Translations under genes and position numbers: made by a program
Assembly (NCBI GenBank): GCA_023515745.1
Contig: JALECJ010000056.1
Coordinates: forward strand, 186,001 to 250,000
Length of the DNA: 64,000 bases
DNA from: Amoeboaphelidium protococcarum
Lineage: Eukaryota > Aphelidiomycota > Aphelidea
Direction of reading: 5' to 3'
Part shown: positions 12,401-22,632 of the stretch, one piece after another
Layout of the letters: the number at the start of each line of letters is the position of its first letter
Numbering within the stretch: position 1 is the stretch's first letter
The notes under the pieces: generated by a model
What the model was told of the DNA's origin: nothing
The model's input: only the letters and a program-made list of their open reading frames with translations
Database searches by the model: none

Positions 12401-12986
12401 CGATATCTCTAGGCACAACATTCATATCCAGCAATTGACACACTTTTCTGATATCCGCCAATTGTCTTGGATCACCATACAGGGATATCCAGCAATAGCA
12501 TTTGAACTACTTACTGGGACTATTCAGAGATTACCGGTGAGCATTATGAACAGGAATGGTGACGGATACTTGAACATTCTACTGAAGGAAGGGATCCATC
12601 AGAAATCTAAATATAATTTTGGCACTATCTTGACAGATAATACCGATCAGCTATGACTGTTATGGGTTCTGAGTATTCGGGACTAGGATGTGCAACTCAT
12701 GCCCAATATCACCTGGCAATTACTAGCACTTCAACTATACTTTGAACAGATCAGCAGCATTTGAATCATAATCATAATCATTATTATTATCACCACCCAC
12801 TTGATAACCCTCCTAATACTTCTGACGTGCGTTATTTAATAAATATCTCAAAGGAAACAGCAATTTTCCATACGCAGGATATATACCAAGCAGTGATAAT
12901 CCATCCAACTGATTAGGTAATCTTTCATTTACCAACTAACGGAATCTCTGTCCATCATCCTCCGCTGTAAGATCAATAACTTCCAT
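9408..12986 (-). CDS. SNF2-family helicase with RING finger (Rad5/Rad16/HLTF type)
   Basis: Single exon, 1192 aa, ending in TAG-TGA (Gln then stop). Domains: N-terminal region without clear HIRAN (1-300); SNF2 ATPase with [13 protein letters not shown] (about 308-322) and the DEAH box [10 protein letters not shown] (about 525); a C3HC4 RING finger at about 752-800 (CSQCMEYV ... [14 protein letters not shown] ... CPACD) inserted between the two helicase lobes; helicase C-lobe with [15 protein letters not shown] (about 938) and RVHRLGQT (about 1020, Gln = TAG). The RING placed inside the ATPase is the Rad5/Rad16/HLTF/SHPRH arrangement, so it is probably a DNA translocase plus ubiquitin ligase in DNA-damage tolerance or repair. 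Rad5 versus Rad16 cannot be settled by eye. The acidic C-terminal tail is unusual. Confidence 0.9.
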
Positions 12987-13205
12987 AATAGATTTTCAGT
13001 TCACGTACTATAATTTACAATAACTTGATCAAATTTGAGAATTAATAAAGAATCTATTTATGTAGTATATATATTAAATGAGAGCATCAACTAATGATCA
13101 GAGACTAATACAGCTTAGTGTTGTTGATGATGAAGAAGAAATAGCGGCGATCAGAATTGAATAAGATCATGTGGTCTACTCCTTAAAAAACCAAAACACC
13201 ACAAA

Positions 13206-14115
13206 ATGGATTCGTGCGTTCAACAACAGCTGGCTGCCGTAGAACAAGAGATTAAAGATCTTATCGATCAGAGAGCTTCTTTGAAGAAAGTGGAACGAAA
13301 GCAGGTGCTTACCTCAGATGAATAAGAGGAATTGGCTCGCCTCGACATGCGTCTTGCCGATGCTAGAGCCTCAGTTACGCGCTACGAATCCTTTATCATC
13401 AAGCTCGCAATGAACGATGAACTTCCAGTCACCAAGTCTTTCTCTGAAGCCGACAGCGAATGGATTCAAGCAGTCACTGGAGTCAATACCGCATATCGAA
13501 GGTGGACCGGTTACACTGTCAACGTTTCAGTTTAACCACGGCCTGGCTTCCAAACAAAATTTGAAGAGGTATCCAGAGCTTTCCATCAGCAAAATGAAGC
13601 CGGACGCCGTATTTTCCTCAACCTGTTTCTCAGTGATATTATTCTTCGCCAAGAGTTTGGTGGTGGTGATCTACGTATCTTTCCGGAACTGCCAATTACA
13701 GTGGTGGAAACGAATGGTCCAAAGAAACGCAAACTGAGTGGAGTAACTGATTATACTGTTGGATTTGGAAAAGGAAAAGATATCTTTGATAACACTATTC
13801 CACGGGAAGTTTCTCTGGTCGCTGTCGAAGCAAAGACAAGCATAGGAGAACAAGACCTGTGGCAATGTGTCGCAGAAGCCGCATCTCTATACAAAACTCG
13901 AGTGGATGCTGGCAAGGCCAAAAAAGCGCGTCTGGGGAATTCTCTCTAATGCAAAACAATGGCAGTTCGTTCATATCGATGAAGATGGCCTTTTGTGGCA
14001 AAGTGAAGAATTTCTATTGGACCTTCGTTTTTATGACGAATCCAAGGTGTTGCAGGTGTACCGCATTGTGCATCACATCATTAAATGTTGTCATGAAGCG
14101 TGTACTCCACCATGA
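13206..14115 (+). pseudogene. PD-(D/E)XK nuclease-like gene with a frameshift
   Basis: Frame opens at ATG 13206 (MDSCVQQQLAAVEQEI). Residues 1-60 form a coiled coil. The nuclease-like core follows, with SGVTDYTV (Asp182) and LVAVEAKTSIGEQDLW (Glu208, Lys210), the classic D...ExK pair. The reading frame breaks at the A6 run 13920-13925. One base must be removed there to continue into VWGILSNAKQWQFVHI and reach the TGA at 14113-14115. The downstream part is typical of the beta-sheet end of such nuclease domains. The core resembles nuclease domains found in Crinkler-type and transposon-associated proteins. It sits next to a tyrosine recombinase in the convergent direction. Alternatives: a sequencing error in the A run, or programmed frameshifting. 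Confidence 0.65.
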
Positions 14116-14611
14116 AATTTGAGAAGTTTCTACTGTATACAGTCACATTTTACAGTTTTGAAGCAAGCGCGTGTTGCCGTTTCTACTGTGTCGATCTTAA
14201 CTGATACAATTCACTAAGGGGTAATTAGTATAGGTAATTGCACTCGTCAGAGTGCGATTGCCGGAAAATTCCATTGTTGCGCCACCTTTTTCTGAAACAA
14301 CAATGACACGAACGAAGTGAGTGGTGTTGTTGTCAACTATATTGCACGAACGAAGTGAGGGTAATTAGAACAATGTAATTTCACGAGCTTGTGAGGGATA
14401 TTACATTCAGCAAATTAATACGAATGTGTGAGTATTAATTGAACTTAATGCGCAACAATGATTTTGATTTTCCGCTATCGCACATCTTCTGACAGTGCAA
14501 TTACGAGTTAATTGCAGACTCAATAGCGTGTAAAATGTAAACGGAATTTGAAGGGAATGGAAACATAGTTTTAAATATAATCATGTCATCCTGTTAATGT
14601 CCAGATTCATT
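14116..14611. repeat. Cluster of hairpins with a shared loop motif
   Basis: At least five inverted repeats in about 330 bases: 14233-14262 (13-bp stem, loop GTCA), about 14297-14334, about 14340-14366, 14374-14404 and 14414-14439 (perfect 8-bp stem ATTAATAC/GTATTAAT). Three different stems close around versions of one core, ACGAACGAAGTGAG, ACGAGCTTGTGAG and ACGAATGTGTGAG. A further one (GCAATTA...TAATTGC) lies near 14500. The block lies between the convergent nuclease and recombinase genes. It could be terminator structures or an end of the mobile element. Confidence 0.7.
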
Positions 14612-16303
14612 TCATAGCTAATGAGTTATGTTGAAAACGAAGGTGTTACCAGTGCCAGCGTAGATATGCTTAGTGCCACAGTTATCAGTAATTTTGTTTG
14701 AGTTTTGCCAGTGACCATTAACTTGACGGCTATCTTAGTAGGCCATCTCGTCGCTTCCCTTCAGTTTTTTACCATTACCATTGACGGAGCCGAATACTGA
14801 GCTGGAACTGAAAGAGCGCTTAGACTACTTCAAATTACGATGAGTCGGCTAATTGAAATCAATTTAACGGCGACTGTTCCATTGATTCAAGAATTCCCCG
14901 GAAGTTAAACTTGATCCCAAAATGCCTTCACGTATCAACTAATTTTCACCAAATTAAACACTTTCACTTGGATTACAGGATGGAGTCATATGATGCGGAC
15001 GTGAATTTGCTGGAATCTCAGGCTTATCCAGCGCCATTTCCTAGAACTTAGATCTTAATGACTGGACAGCAAAACGGGGTTCAGATTATTTAGAGTTCTC
15101 GGCGGCAATAGGCTGTGGCTAGTTAAGGCTACACTTAAATGCATGCAGTGGAGGTAGATTCATATGACTGCTTTACTATACAATTAGGGGCAAATTGTCG
15201 TGGAATTGTACTTATGGAACCTTAGAGACGGTTGATTTTAGCAAACATGATATTTGCATCTTTTAAGATTCGTCGGTGCGCATGTACTTACGAACAGCAT
15301 CACTTCTGTGCCCAGACTTCAGTTTTATGTGTTACTCGGACACTCCCTAATTAGCTAATTTCGTGATAGCTGTAGCGCGCAAGCTGTGCCATGTTATCTT
15401 TCCGCGGATATCACACTTGGTCATAATGTCCTTCAGAATACTACTAGCGTTATTATATCCAACAGGGTTGCACGTATACCAAGTTGGAGACAATTGCCAG
15501 TTGTTGACAGAGTTTAAAAACAATCTCCCTTTGGTGTTGCCTTACGTAGGGCATTTCGACATGTATTTGTCAAACAAAGCAACAGGACAGAATCTTAACT
15601 CTTACCCAGGATCATCAGGAGGAATGTACCCAACTTGCGGTTGATAATGCCCGTTCTTACCACCTTGATGATTCTTGTCAATGAAGATGGTGTACTTGTA
15701 ACAGGCAGCATCTTAGTCCTCAATTCTTTACAAGTTGGCAACCATGCATTTATGAATTTCTCCACCACGAAAGCAACAGAATAAACTCAAGTAGAACATT
15801 ACCAAATTTCTTAATCCATCGGGCGTATCAATGTCCAGAAATTTCACCACCTTTAGAACCTCTTCATCTGTTAGAGCGCGTGCTTGGTCCGGTTCACCCA
15901 AGCCAGAAGCCTGCAAATCTTACATCTTAACATGTAGCTAATCCGTTACCTATTTCAAGATGGGATCGTGATAAAAATCCAAGTTCAACAATGGATTGCT
16001 CTACTTGAAATGACGAATTAAGGAAGAAATGCCAGTGTTTAAGGAGCCAGCCTTGTACTCATAACCATCTTCTTTTTACAAAGCCAAGATGTACAAACGG
16101 ATTACTTTGACAGCGCGTTATTTACCCTCAGAAGTTTCAAACCAACGTTTGTCAAACTCCAGCTTTTGATCAATCAAGAAGTTATCAAATCTTGTTGACC
16201 ATTGTTCAGTAGATTTTCGTGTCCCCTATGGGATAAACCTAATCTGTTAATCTTAGATGTCCAGTTTAGAGACGTCTTTAAACTGGCTCTTCTTTTTGCT
16301 CAT
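14612..16303 (-). CDS. Crypton-like tyrosine recombinase
   Basis: Single exon, 563 aa. N-terminal core-binding helical domain (about 20-115, TEQWSTRFDNFLIDQ), then the catalytic domain with all key residues: Arg179 in FCCFRGGEI, His306 and Arg309 in WHSLRATAI, His332 in SGHRSDAV and Tyr340 in RKYM. The layout fits eukaryotic tyrosine recombinases of the Crypton class. They cut and rejoin circular DNA intermediates without target duplication. Residues 345-563 form a Ser/Asn/Gln-rich tail with a zinc-free, unrecognised composition. The gene is intact, so the element may be active. It is flanked by hairpins on its 3' side and a GC-richer tandem repeat on its 5' side. Family assignment below Crypton level is not possible by eye. 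Confidence 0.85.
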
Positions 16304-16649
16304 ATTGTTATGAAATGCTTTATGAAGAAAGAAGAGTTAAAGAGAATCTTCAACATCAAGTTCGTTTCAGATTAGAGATGTCGTTTCAGAGTCTTCTATC
16401 TCGTTTCAGGAAAGAGTGGAATTCACGAAAAATTCTCGTGCATTTTACACGCGAGAATGCAATTATTACTGTAATTCGTTCAATTTTATCGCCTTCGTTT
16501 CGGTTAAGGGGCCGCGAGAATGTTTTCAACCATCTATCGCCTTCGCTTCGGTTAAGGGGCCGCGAAAATGTTTTCAACCATCAACCGTGTTGTGCAACGA
16601 CTCCACTGTATCAGGTCAATCACACTATCTTGACGCCACATTGATTACT
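16304..16649. other. Recombinase upstream region
   Basis: Holds a stretch with three GTTTCAGA/GTTTCAGG-type repeats near 16360-16410, short inverted repeats (CACGA...TCGTG near 16424-16442) and the 48-bp tandem repeat listed separately. No protein-like frame is supported. Confidence 0.5.
16488..16583. repeat. 48-bp direct tandem repeat, two copies
   Basis: Copies at 16488-16535 and 16536-16583 differ at about three positions. Each contains CTTCGNTTCGGTTAAGGGGC followed by CGCGANAATG. The unit is markedly more GC-rich than its surroundings and lies just upstream of the recombinase start, where a recombination or regulatory site would be expected. Confidence 0.85.
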
Positions 16650-17141
16650 ATGGCATTGCGTAGATTATTATTCCGCAGAAGCGTGCACGGTAATGGAAAT
16701 GGGCCTCAGCATGAAGAATCATGGGGTCAATTTCTGAACAAAAATTATCGTACTGCGTAGCTGGTTTTCACCTTTGTTGCGACATACACTGCCGGCGTAT
16801 TGACAGTAGGGAATCTTATGATACAGCCCATCAAAGATAGTTTGCAAGCTTTGGAGAAGAGTCAAAACCAGAGCATGAAGAAGCTTGAAGAGAGTCAAAA
16901 CCAGAGCATGTAGAAGCTTGAAGTGAGTCAAAACCAGAGCATGTAGAAGCTTGAAGAGAGTCAAAGACACCAAAGCTAAGATTTGAGAAATTTGTTGCAA
17001 ACTCTCTCGGACGATATGAAGGCCCGAGACCAGAGGCTTTCGGACAAGATTGATCAAGTGAGCGGACGAGTTAGTCATCTTGAAGGCCAAATCGGAGTGG
17101 TGATTGAGATTGCTAGAGGATCCGCGGATCTGACAAAGTGA
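16650..17141 (+). CDS. Membrane-anchored coiled-coil protein with 11-residue repeats
   Basis: 163 aa, single exon. Residues 1-15 are Arg-rich (MALRRLLFRRSVHG), compatible with mitochondrial targeting. Residues 36-54 form one membrane helix (AQLVFTFVATYTAGVLTVG). Residues 65-110 are four tandem copies of an 11-residue unit KLEESQNQSMQ (33 bp each), then a coiled coil to the C-terminus. The last residue of the unit is Gln as TAG in two copies but Lys as AAG in another, one base apart. No family recognised. It resembles mitochondrial inner-membrane coiled-coil proteins only in layout. Confidence 0.6.
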
Positions 17142-17299
17142 TACAATGTTGTTTTTGCGCTGATGTTCTTTATCATTGAATGGCTAGTTTTCATACTGTA
17201 ATGAAATTTGTATATTGCAATTTGAGATTTTCAACTCTTTACGATAATCGCAACGTCTACGCATAATCTAAATGAAGTTGTTCACTTCATATTTTCTCA

Positions 17300-17620
17300 T
17301 CAATCTTTCACAAGTATCCGCACAGACATTACGATACAACACAGCGCCACGTAAAACGACAATCTTTCACCAATACGCGCCAACTTCCACATTAGACCAA
17401 ACACGCCACCTGTGCTAGTAATATCATCTACAAAAACCATAAGGATGTTGGGAAAGTTGAATAATGTCAAGAAGAATAGAATAATATTACTGTTTGAGGT
17501 AGGTCGATACTTGGAATCTGGGAGGAGAGAGGGGAATTGATACTTGACGTACGTAAGAGTGCATATACTCAGCAGAATGACTAACAATAGAGACTCGAAA
17601 TTAAACAGAGCAGTCTACAT
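17300..17620 (-). CDS. KISH: Kish (TMEM167) secretory-pathway protein
   Basis: Two exons, 17511-17620 and 17300-17414, 74 aa, close to the 72 aa of animal Kish. Seen: N-terminus MQTALFNFESLLLVILLSIC, then after the 96-nt intron GGVFGLMWKLARIGERLSFY and YVALCCIVMSVRIL. The WKxARIGER motif is diagnostic. Kish is a small two-helix membrane protein of the early secretory pathway. The second codon is TAG (Gln). The intron is placed GTATCG to TACTAG. This restores the conserved DxNTG junction and removes 32 residues that no homologue has. Confidence 0.9.
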
Positions 17621-17898
17621 TGAATTATGATTAAGTTGATTGAAAATAACAAAATTATCTCTAAGCATACCATTCTGTATGTATTAAGTATTCGATGCTT
17701 TAGATTCCAAGTTCTACTCTATCGCCAAGTTGTAAAGCAGAAGATTTAAGTGATCGAATGCGCACAAAGGAAAGAGCGACGCGCTTTCGATTCCGCTAGA
17801 GACCATTTTAGAGTCGTTCCCACGGTGTTCCTGTTACTGTCGTTTATCATCACAGCGTCGACTTAGTAGGACTTAATTTAAAGTTGCTGTAATCAATT

Positions 17899-19557
17899 AT
17901 GTCAGCGATAAAGTCGCAGATTGTTGTTGGTAGCGAGTAGTGCAAGAAGAATCGGGAACATCATTTGGCTGTGATTAATGAGTTGAACTAGAACTTGTTG
18001 CAGGGATTGTTACAAGCTCCTCCTGTTAATTCTGATGGAAGTGGAAAGCACAAAAAGGCTGATGTTGTGTCAAGACATTAATTTTAGAGACATCAGCTGC
18101 TCGCTAGAGATAGAGTGGAACTGGTACTTGATGAAGGTTCACCGTTCTTGGAGTTGTTGGCTCTAGCTGGTCATGGGTAAGATGGTATTCCAACCGGAGC
18201 GTCTGTTATTGCTGGCATCGGTCTCGTTAATGGCGTTGAGTGCATGATTAGTGCTAATGTTGCCACTATGGCCGGTGGTGCTATAAATGAAGCTGCAGTG
18301 ATGAAGACTGCCCGTTTGCATTAGATTTGTGTAGAGAACAGACTTCCCTCCATCAATTTGACTCAGTCTGCCGGGGCTAATCTATCTCAGCAGTTTCGAG
18401 TGTTCCATGCTGGTGGTGCATCGTTTAGGCATATGGCTGAGAGAAGTAAAATGGGTCTACCTACTGCCACTGTATGTTTTGGAAGTTCGACTGCAGGTGG
18501 TGCATATACAGTTGGTATGGCTGACTATACAGTGTTGGTCAAGGATAAGGCAAAGGTGTTCTTGGCTGGTCCTCCCCTGGTGAAGATGGCGACGAATGAG
18601 GTGGTTGATGATGAGTCTCTAGGTGGCGCTGACATGCACTCGCGAAAGTCTGGTGTGTCTGATCATCTGGCAATGGATGAATATGATGCTATTAAGAAGG
18701 TGAGAGAGTTTATAAAGTATTTCAATTGGTAAAAGTTGACCCCGCTGCCGTAGTAACATCTATTCCACTAGTATTCAGAACCTGTATACTCTCCAGATGA
18801 GATTCCTAGCATACTGCCTGCCAGTATAAAGACTCCATTCAACGCGATGGAAGTTATAGCTAGGATTGTAGATGGAAGTAGATTTAGTGATTTCAAGCCC
18901 CTCTATGGTCCTAATTTAATTACTGGTTGGGCGCATATTCACGGATTCCCCGTAGGTATCATCTCCAACAATAATCCTATATTCCCTGAAGATGCTAATA
19001 AAGCAGTCTAATTTATTCAGTTGTGTAACATGAAGAATGTTCCTATTATTTATCTGTAGAATATCACCGGGTTCATGGTGGGCAGAAAGTATGAGGAAGC
19101 TGGTATAATCAAGGCTGGCTCTAGATTCATAAATGCAGTATCCAACTCCAAGGTTCCCACAATTACCATCATGATGGCCGCGTCATTTGGTGCTGGCAAC
19201 TACGCTATGAATGGTCGAGCGTATAATCCGCGCTTTCTATTCAGCTGGCCCCAGTCCAAGTGTAGTGTGATGGGAAGTGATCAGCTGGTTGGTGTGATGG
19301 ACTAGATTATGAAGGACGGTCTATAGAAGAGGGGAAAGAAACTGTCTCCAGAGATGGAATAGCAGGCTGAGATGCGCAAAGAAATGTTCCGTCAACTGGT
19401 TGAATCAGAGAGTGATGTCTATTACACCTCCTCCCGCTGCCTAGATGATGGTGTTATCGATCCGCGAGACACTAGAACTGTCATTGCCCTCTGTCTCTCC
19501 GTTTGCTATGGCAACAAAGTTCTAGGTGGAAACATTTACGGAATATCTAGAATGTGA
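17899..19557 (+). CDS. MCCC2: Methylcrotonyl-CoA carboxylase beta subunit (carboxyltransferase)
   Basis: Single exon, 552 aa, usual length for the family. Both carboxyltransferase lobes are present. N-lobe: [49 protein letters not shown]-lobe: [65 protein letters not shown] is typical of methylcrotonyl-CoA rather than propionyl- or acetyl-CoA carboxylase. It carboxylates 3-methylcrotonyl-CoA in mitochondrial leucine breakdown together with a biotin-bearing alpha subunit not seen here. No clear mitochondrial presequence is evident. It is divergent from Kish with a 278-base shared promoter region. Confidence 0.9.
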
Positions 19558-19615
19558 ATTGTGTTTTTTATTGTAATAATAACTCGGTATAAATTGAATT
19601 TCAAGTTGTATATAT

Positions 19616-20182
19616 TCATGGTTCATCAGTGTCTTGATAATAAATGGTAGCAGATATGATTCTCACTTCCTCAACAGGAACATCATTTACATCAGTCTGT
19701 AGGAGAGACAGCTTTTTGACAACTTTCATCCCCTCACAGACGCGTCCAATGATCACCTGCTTCCTATCCAGCGATGGTGTCGGGGCCAGCGTTATGTAAA
19801 ACTGACCAGTAAATTTACCAGTAGTCTCATCTCTGACTAGGCCGAATACACCAGCACCGGTATGCTTCAAATCTCTGCTGATCTATCCCAGATGAAACGA
19901 CTCGATTTTCTCTCTAAATTCATCGGAGTCTTGAGCAATGTCTTACAATCGCATGCCACCTTGCAAGACGTAGTCCTACACGTACAATCGGGACAAAAAG
20001 TCATTCATTAGTTGTTTAAACGTCATAATATCGTTTACCTGCACTATTCTGTGAATGTAAGAATCGTTGTAATACTTTGATTACATCAATTGTACAAAGT
20101 CATCACAAGTCTGGGCGGCGTGCTCTCGATACAGCTCCACCATGAAATCCCCAACAGTTGTTTAAAACGCGACACGGATCAT
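19616..20182 (-). CDS. Cyclophilin (PPIL1-like peptidyl-prolyl isomerase)
   Basis: Two exons, 20039-20182 and 19616-19975, with a 63-nt intron (GTAAAC to CGTGTAG); 167 aa. Opens MIRVAFQTTVGDFMVELYRE. The active-site region is degenerate relative to canonical cyclophilins (YIHRIVQDYVLQGGM replaces FHRxxxxFMxQGGD), followed by LKHTGAGVFGLVRD, GQFYITLAPTPSLD and KQVIIGRVCEGMKV. HTGAG and LAPTPxLD are closest to PPIL1, the spliceosomal cyclophilin. It catalyses prolyl cis-trans isomerisation and PPIL1 binds the splicing factor SKIP. The normal Trp that binds cyclosporin is not evident. Several Gln are TAA or TAG. Confidence 0.85.
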
Positions 20183-20378
20183 TTTCTCTCTTCGCCGTCT
20201 TACACTAGACTGTATTGATGAAATTCGTCTCCAGTTTAAAGCTGAACAATAAAAGAAAATCTCTCTCTCGATTGTTTGTAGAAAAGCGACTTCACGCGGA
20301 CGAGATCTTTCCTTGTCTTTTTCTCTCTAAGGAAGAAGTAGTTTTTTTCCACAAGAGCGTCTGTTGATTTGATTAGTC

Positions 20379-21800
20379 ATGTCGAAGCAAGATAGTTCAT
20401 TGTAGGCCTCCGTTCAGAGTTCGATGGAGAGTTTAGAAATTGCAAATGAGCGTAAAGAATTGGCACCTCAGTAATAGTAGGCGTCATAATCGGTTGATCC
20501 CTGGGATGTGAAAGGTGCTGTGGTTGATGGCGTTGCATAGGCGATCGATTACAATAAGCTGATATCTGAATTTGGATCTATGGCTATTGATGAAGGGCTT
20601 TTGCAGAGATTCAGGAATGCGATCAAGTTGGTGAAGGAGCGACATGGGGAGCAGGTACCGTCAGCAGATGTTAGTGAAATTCAACTGCACCACTTCCTTA
20701 CGCGCGGCATCTTCTTCTCTCATCGAGATCTATCTGAACTTCTGGACCGTGTGGAGAAGGATGAGCCATTCTACCTGTATACTGGACGTGGACCATCCAG
20801 CGAATCAATGCATCTTGGTCATATGATTCCATTCCTATTTTGTAAATGGTTGTAGGAGGTGTTTAAAGTTCCGCTGGTGATTCAGTTGACGGATGATGAG
20901 AAATTTCTGTTCAAAGATCTCACTCTGGAGCAGTGTCATTAGTACGCTATGGACAATGCCAAGGATATAATTGCTATCGGATTTGATCCTGCACTTACGT
21001 TTATATTCTCCAATTTGAACTACATGGGTGGATCATTCTATCGTAATACCGTGCGCATCCAAAAGTGTATCAATACGAATTAGAGCAAGTCTGCGTTCGG
21101 ATTTGATGATTCTGCCAGTATTGGAAAGTTGGCGTTTGTCGCTGTATAGGCTGCACCTGCATTTTGCAGTACTTTTAGCCATATATTCGGCGATCGCACA
21201 GATGTACCATGTCTTATCCCGTGTGCCATAGACCAGGATCCATACTTTAGATTGACGCGTGATGTATCCAAACGTCTCAATCATCCAAAGCCTGCACTGA
21301 TCCATTCAAAGTTCTTTCCATCTCTACTGGGATCTCACTCTAAAATGTCAGCGTCCATGGCTGCTAGTACTATCTATATGACTGATACACCTTCCCAAGT
21401 GGAGAAGAAGATTAAAAAGTACGCTTTCAGTGGTGGAAGAGAAACGTTGGAGATTCACAGATAGATGGGTGGCGATACTGAGGTTGATGTCTCGTACTAG
21501 TATATGAGATTCTTCTTGGATGATGATGCGGAGGTTGAGCGTATTGGTGCGCTGTATAGATCCGGAGAGTGGACATCGGGAGAGATGAAGGGAAGGTGTT
21601 CTCAAGTGCTCAGCTAGTTTGTCACTGCTTTTTAGGAGCGCAGATTACGCGTCACTGATCAAGTCCTGGCCGAGTTTATGGACTCCACGCGTAAGATGAC
21701 CTACATTGAAAGATTTCCCGCTCAGGTGCAGCAGTCTAATTCTCTTGGTAAATCTAGTGGTAAAAAGTTGAAGAAGAGCAAGAGTAAATTTAAAGAGTGA
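20379..21800 (+). CDS. WARS1: Cytosolic tryptophanyl-tRNA synthetase
   Basis: Single exon, 473 aa. Class I synthetase with the HIGH-type motif MHLGH (within [19 protein letters not shown], around residue 145) and the eukaryotic KMSKS variant KMSAS (around residue 325). Further signatures: [17 protein letters not shown], the [17 protein letters not shown] block and the C-terminal anticodon-binding helices. It charges tRNA-Trp. The N-terminal 60 residues are Gln-rich, with a run of four Gln of which three are TAA/TAG. A Lys-rich tail ([12 protein letters not shown]) ends at TGA. It is divergent from the cyclophilin gene with 196 bases between starts. Confidence 0.95.
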
Positions 21801-21843
21801 TTATTATATCAGTACAAATTAAATTCATTATTCTTATTATCAA

Positions 21844-22266
21844 TCATTTAAAGTAAGTGATAGTCTCATATTCTGAAGGATATGACGAGTAATTTAATTT
21901 AACCTCCTTACCAGGCAGTACAGTCTCATTAGGTTCACCAGTCGCTGCACCTTCAATAGAACTTGGTAGAGCTTTCACTTGACCGTCATTAACACTGACG
22001 AAATCTGGATTCTTCATCACTACAGTTTATGGGAATGATCTCCTAAGATCTCTTTTAAAGTAGTAATTATTCGCCAGCTTTCCGTATGGATTAGTTCCAG
22101 TCTTGTATGTAGGTGATTACTAATCTGAAGACATCACCTTCTCCAGAGTGGCAGATGCACGCCGGTAAGTCCTAGCATTGAGAACATCGTGAGCATCAAC
22201 ATGCTCTGCGTTAACCACCAGATATGGCCTCACCATTTCTCCAATTCTCTTCAACAATTACGACAT
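21844..22266 (-). CDS. NDUFA7: Mitochondrial complex I subunit NDUFA7 (B14.5a)
   Basis: Single exon, 140 aa. The diagnostic core is NPYGKLANNYYFKRDLRRSF followed by PQTVVM (residues about 62-88), matching the KLxNNYYxxRDxRR block of animal NDUFA7 and its fungal 21-kDa counterpart. It is an accessory subunit of NADH:ubiquinone oxidoreductase on the matrix side. The tail (ETVLPGKEVKLNYSSYPSEYE) is lineage-specific. Gln codons include TAA at residue 3 and TAG-TAA in tandem near residue 50. It is convergent with the TrpRS gene, 43 bases between stops. Confidence 0.8.
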
Positions 22267-22632
22267 TCTTATATCTTTTATAACTGAATCTATAGCTTTT
22301 TTAGAAGTAGCGAACAAAAGTTGGTTAATTCCGCTGACTTAATAGCAAGATTGAGATAATTTATAAAAGAAGAGGTAAAGGAGCGAGCGGATCAGAACAG
22401 AATTCAAAAATGAAAATTACAGGCGGCTAACACGGTAAGTTAGTAAATAACGGTAACACACCGCCATATGCGTATTATAAGAGTTTACAAATAAAAAGTA
22501 AGTAAAACATAAGACAGAAAAGGTCAAGCTCCCTTTCAATTTTCAATTATTTATTCCCGCCAAACGCTTTCATTATTCTAAATAAATCTTCTTCTGCTCC
22601 TAAACGATTCAGTTTTCACCTGCTGCATTGGA
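22267..22632. other. Intergenic, nothing recognised
   Basis: Spacer between the NDUFA7 start and the poly(A)-binding-protein stop. AT-rich, no protein-like frame or repeat found. Confidence 0.45.
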
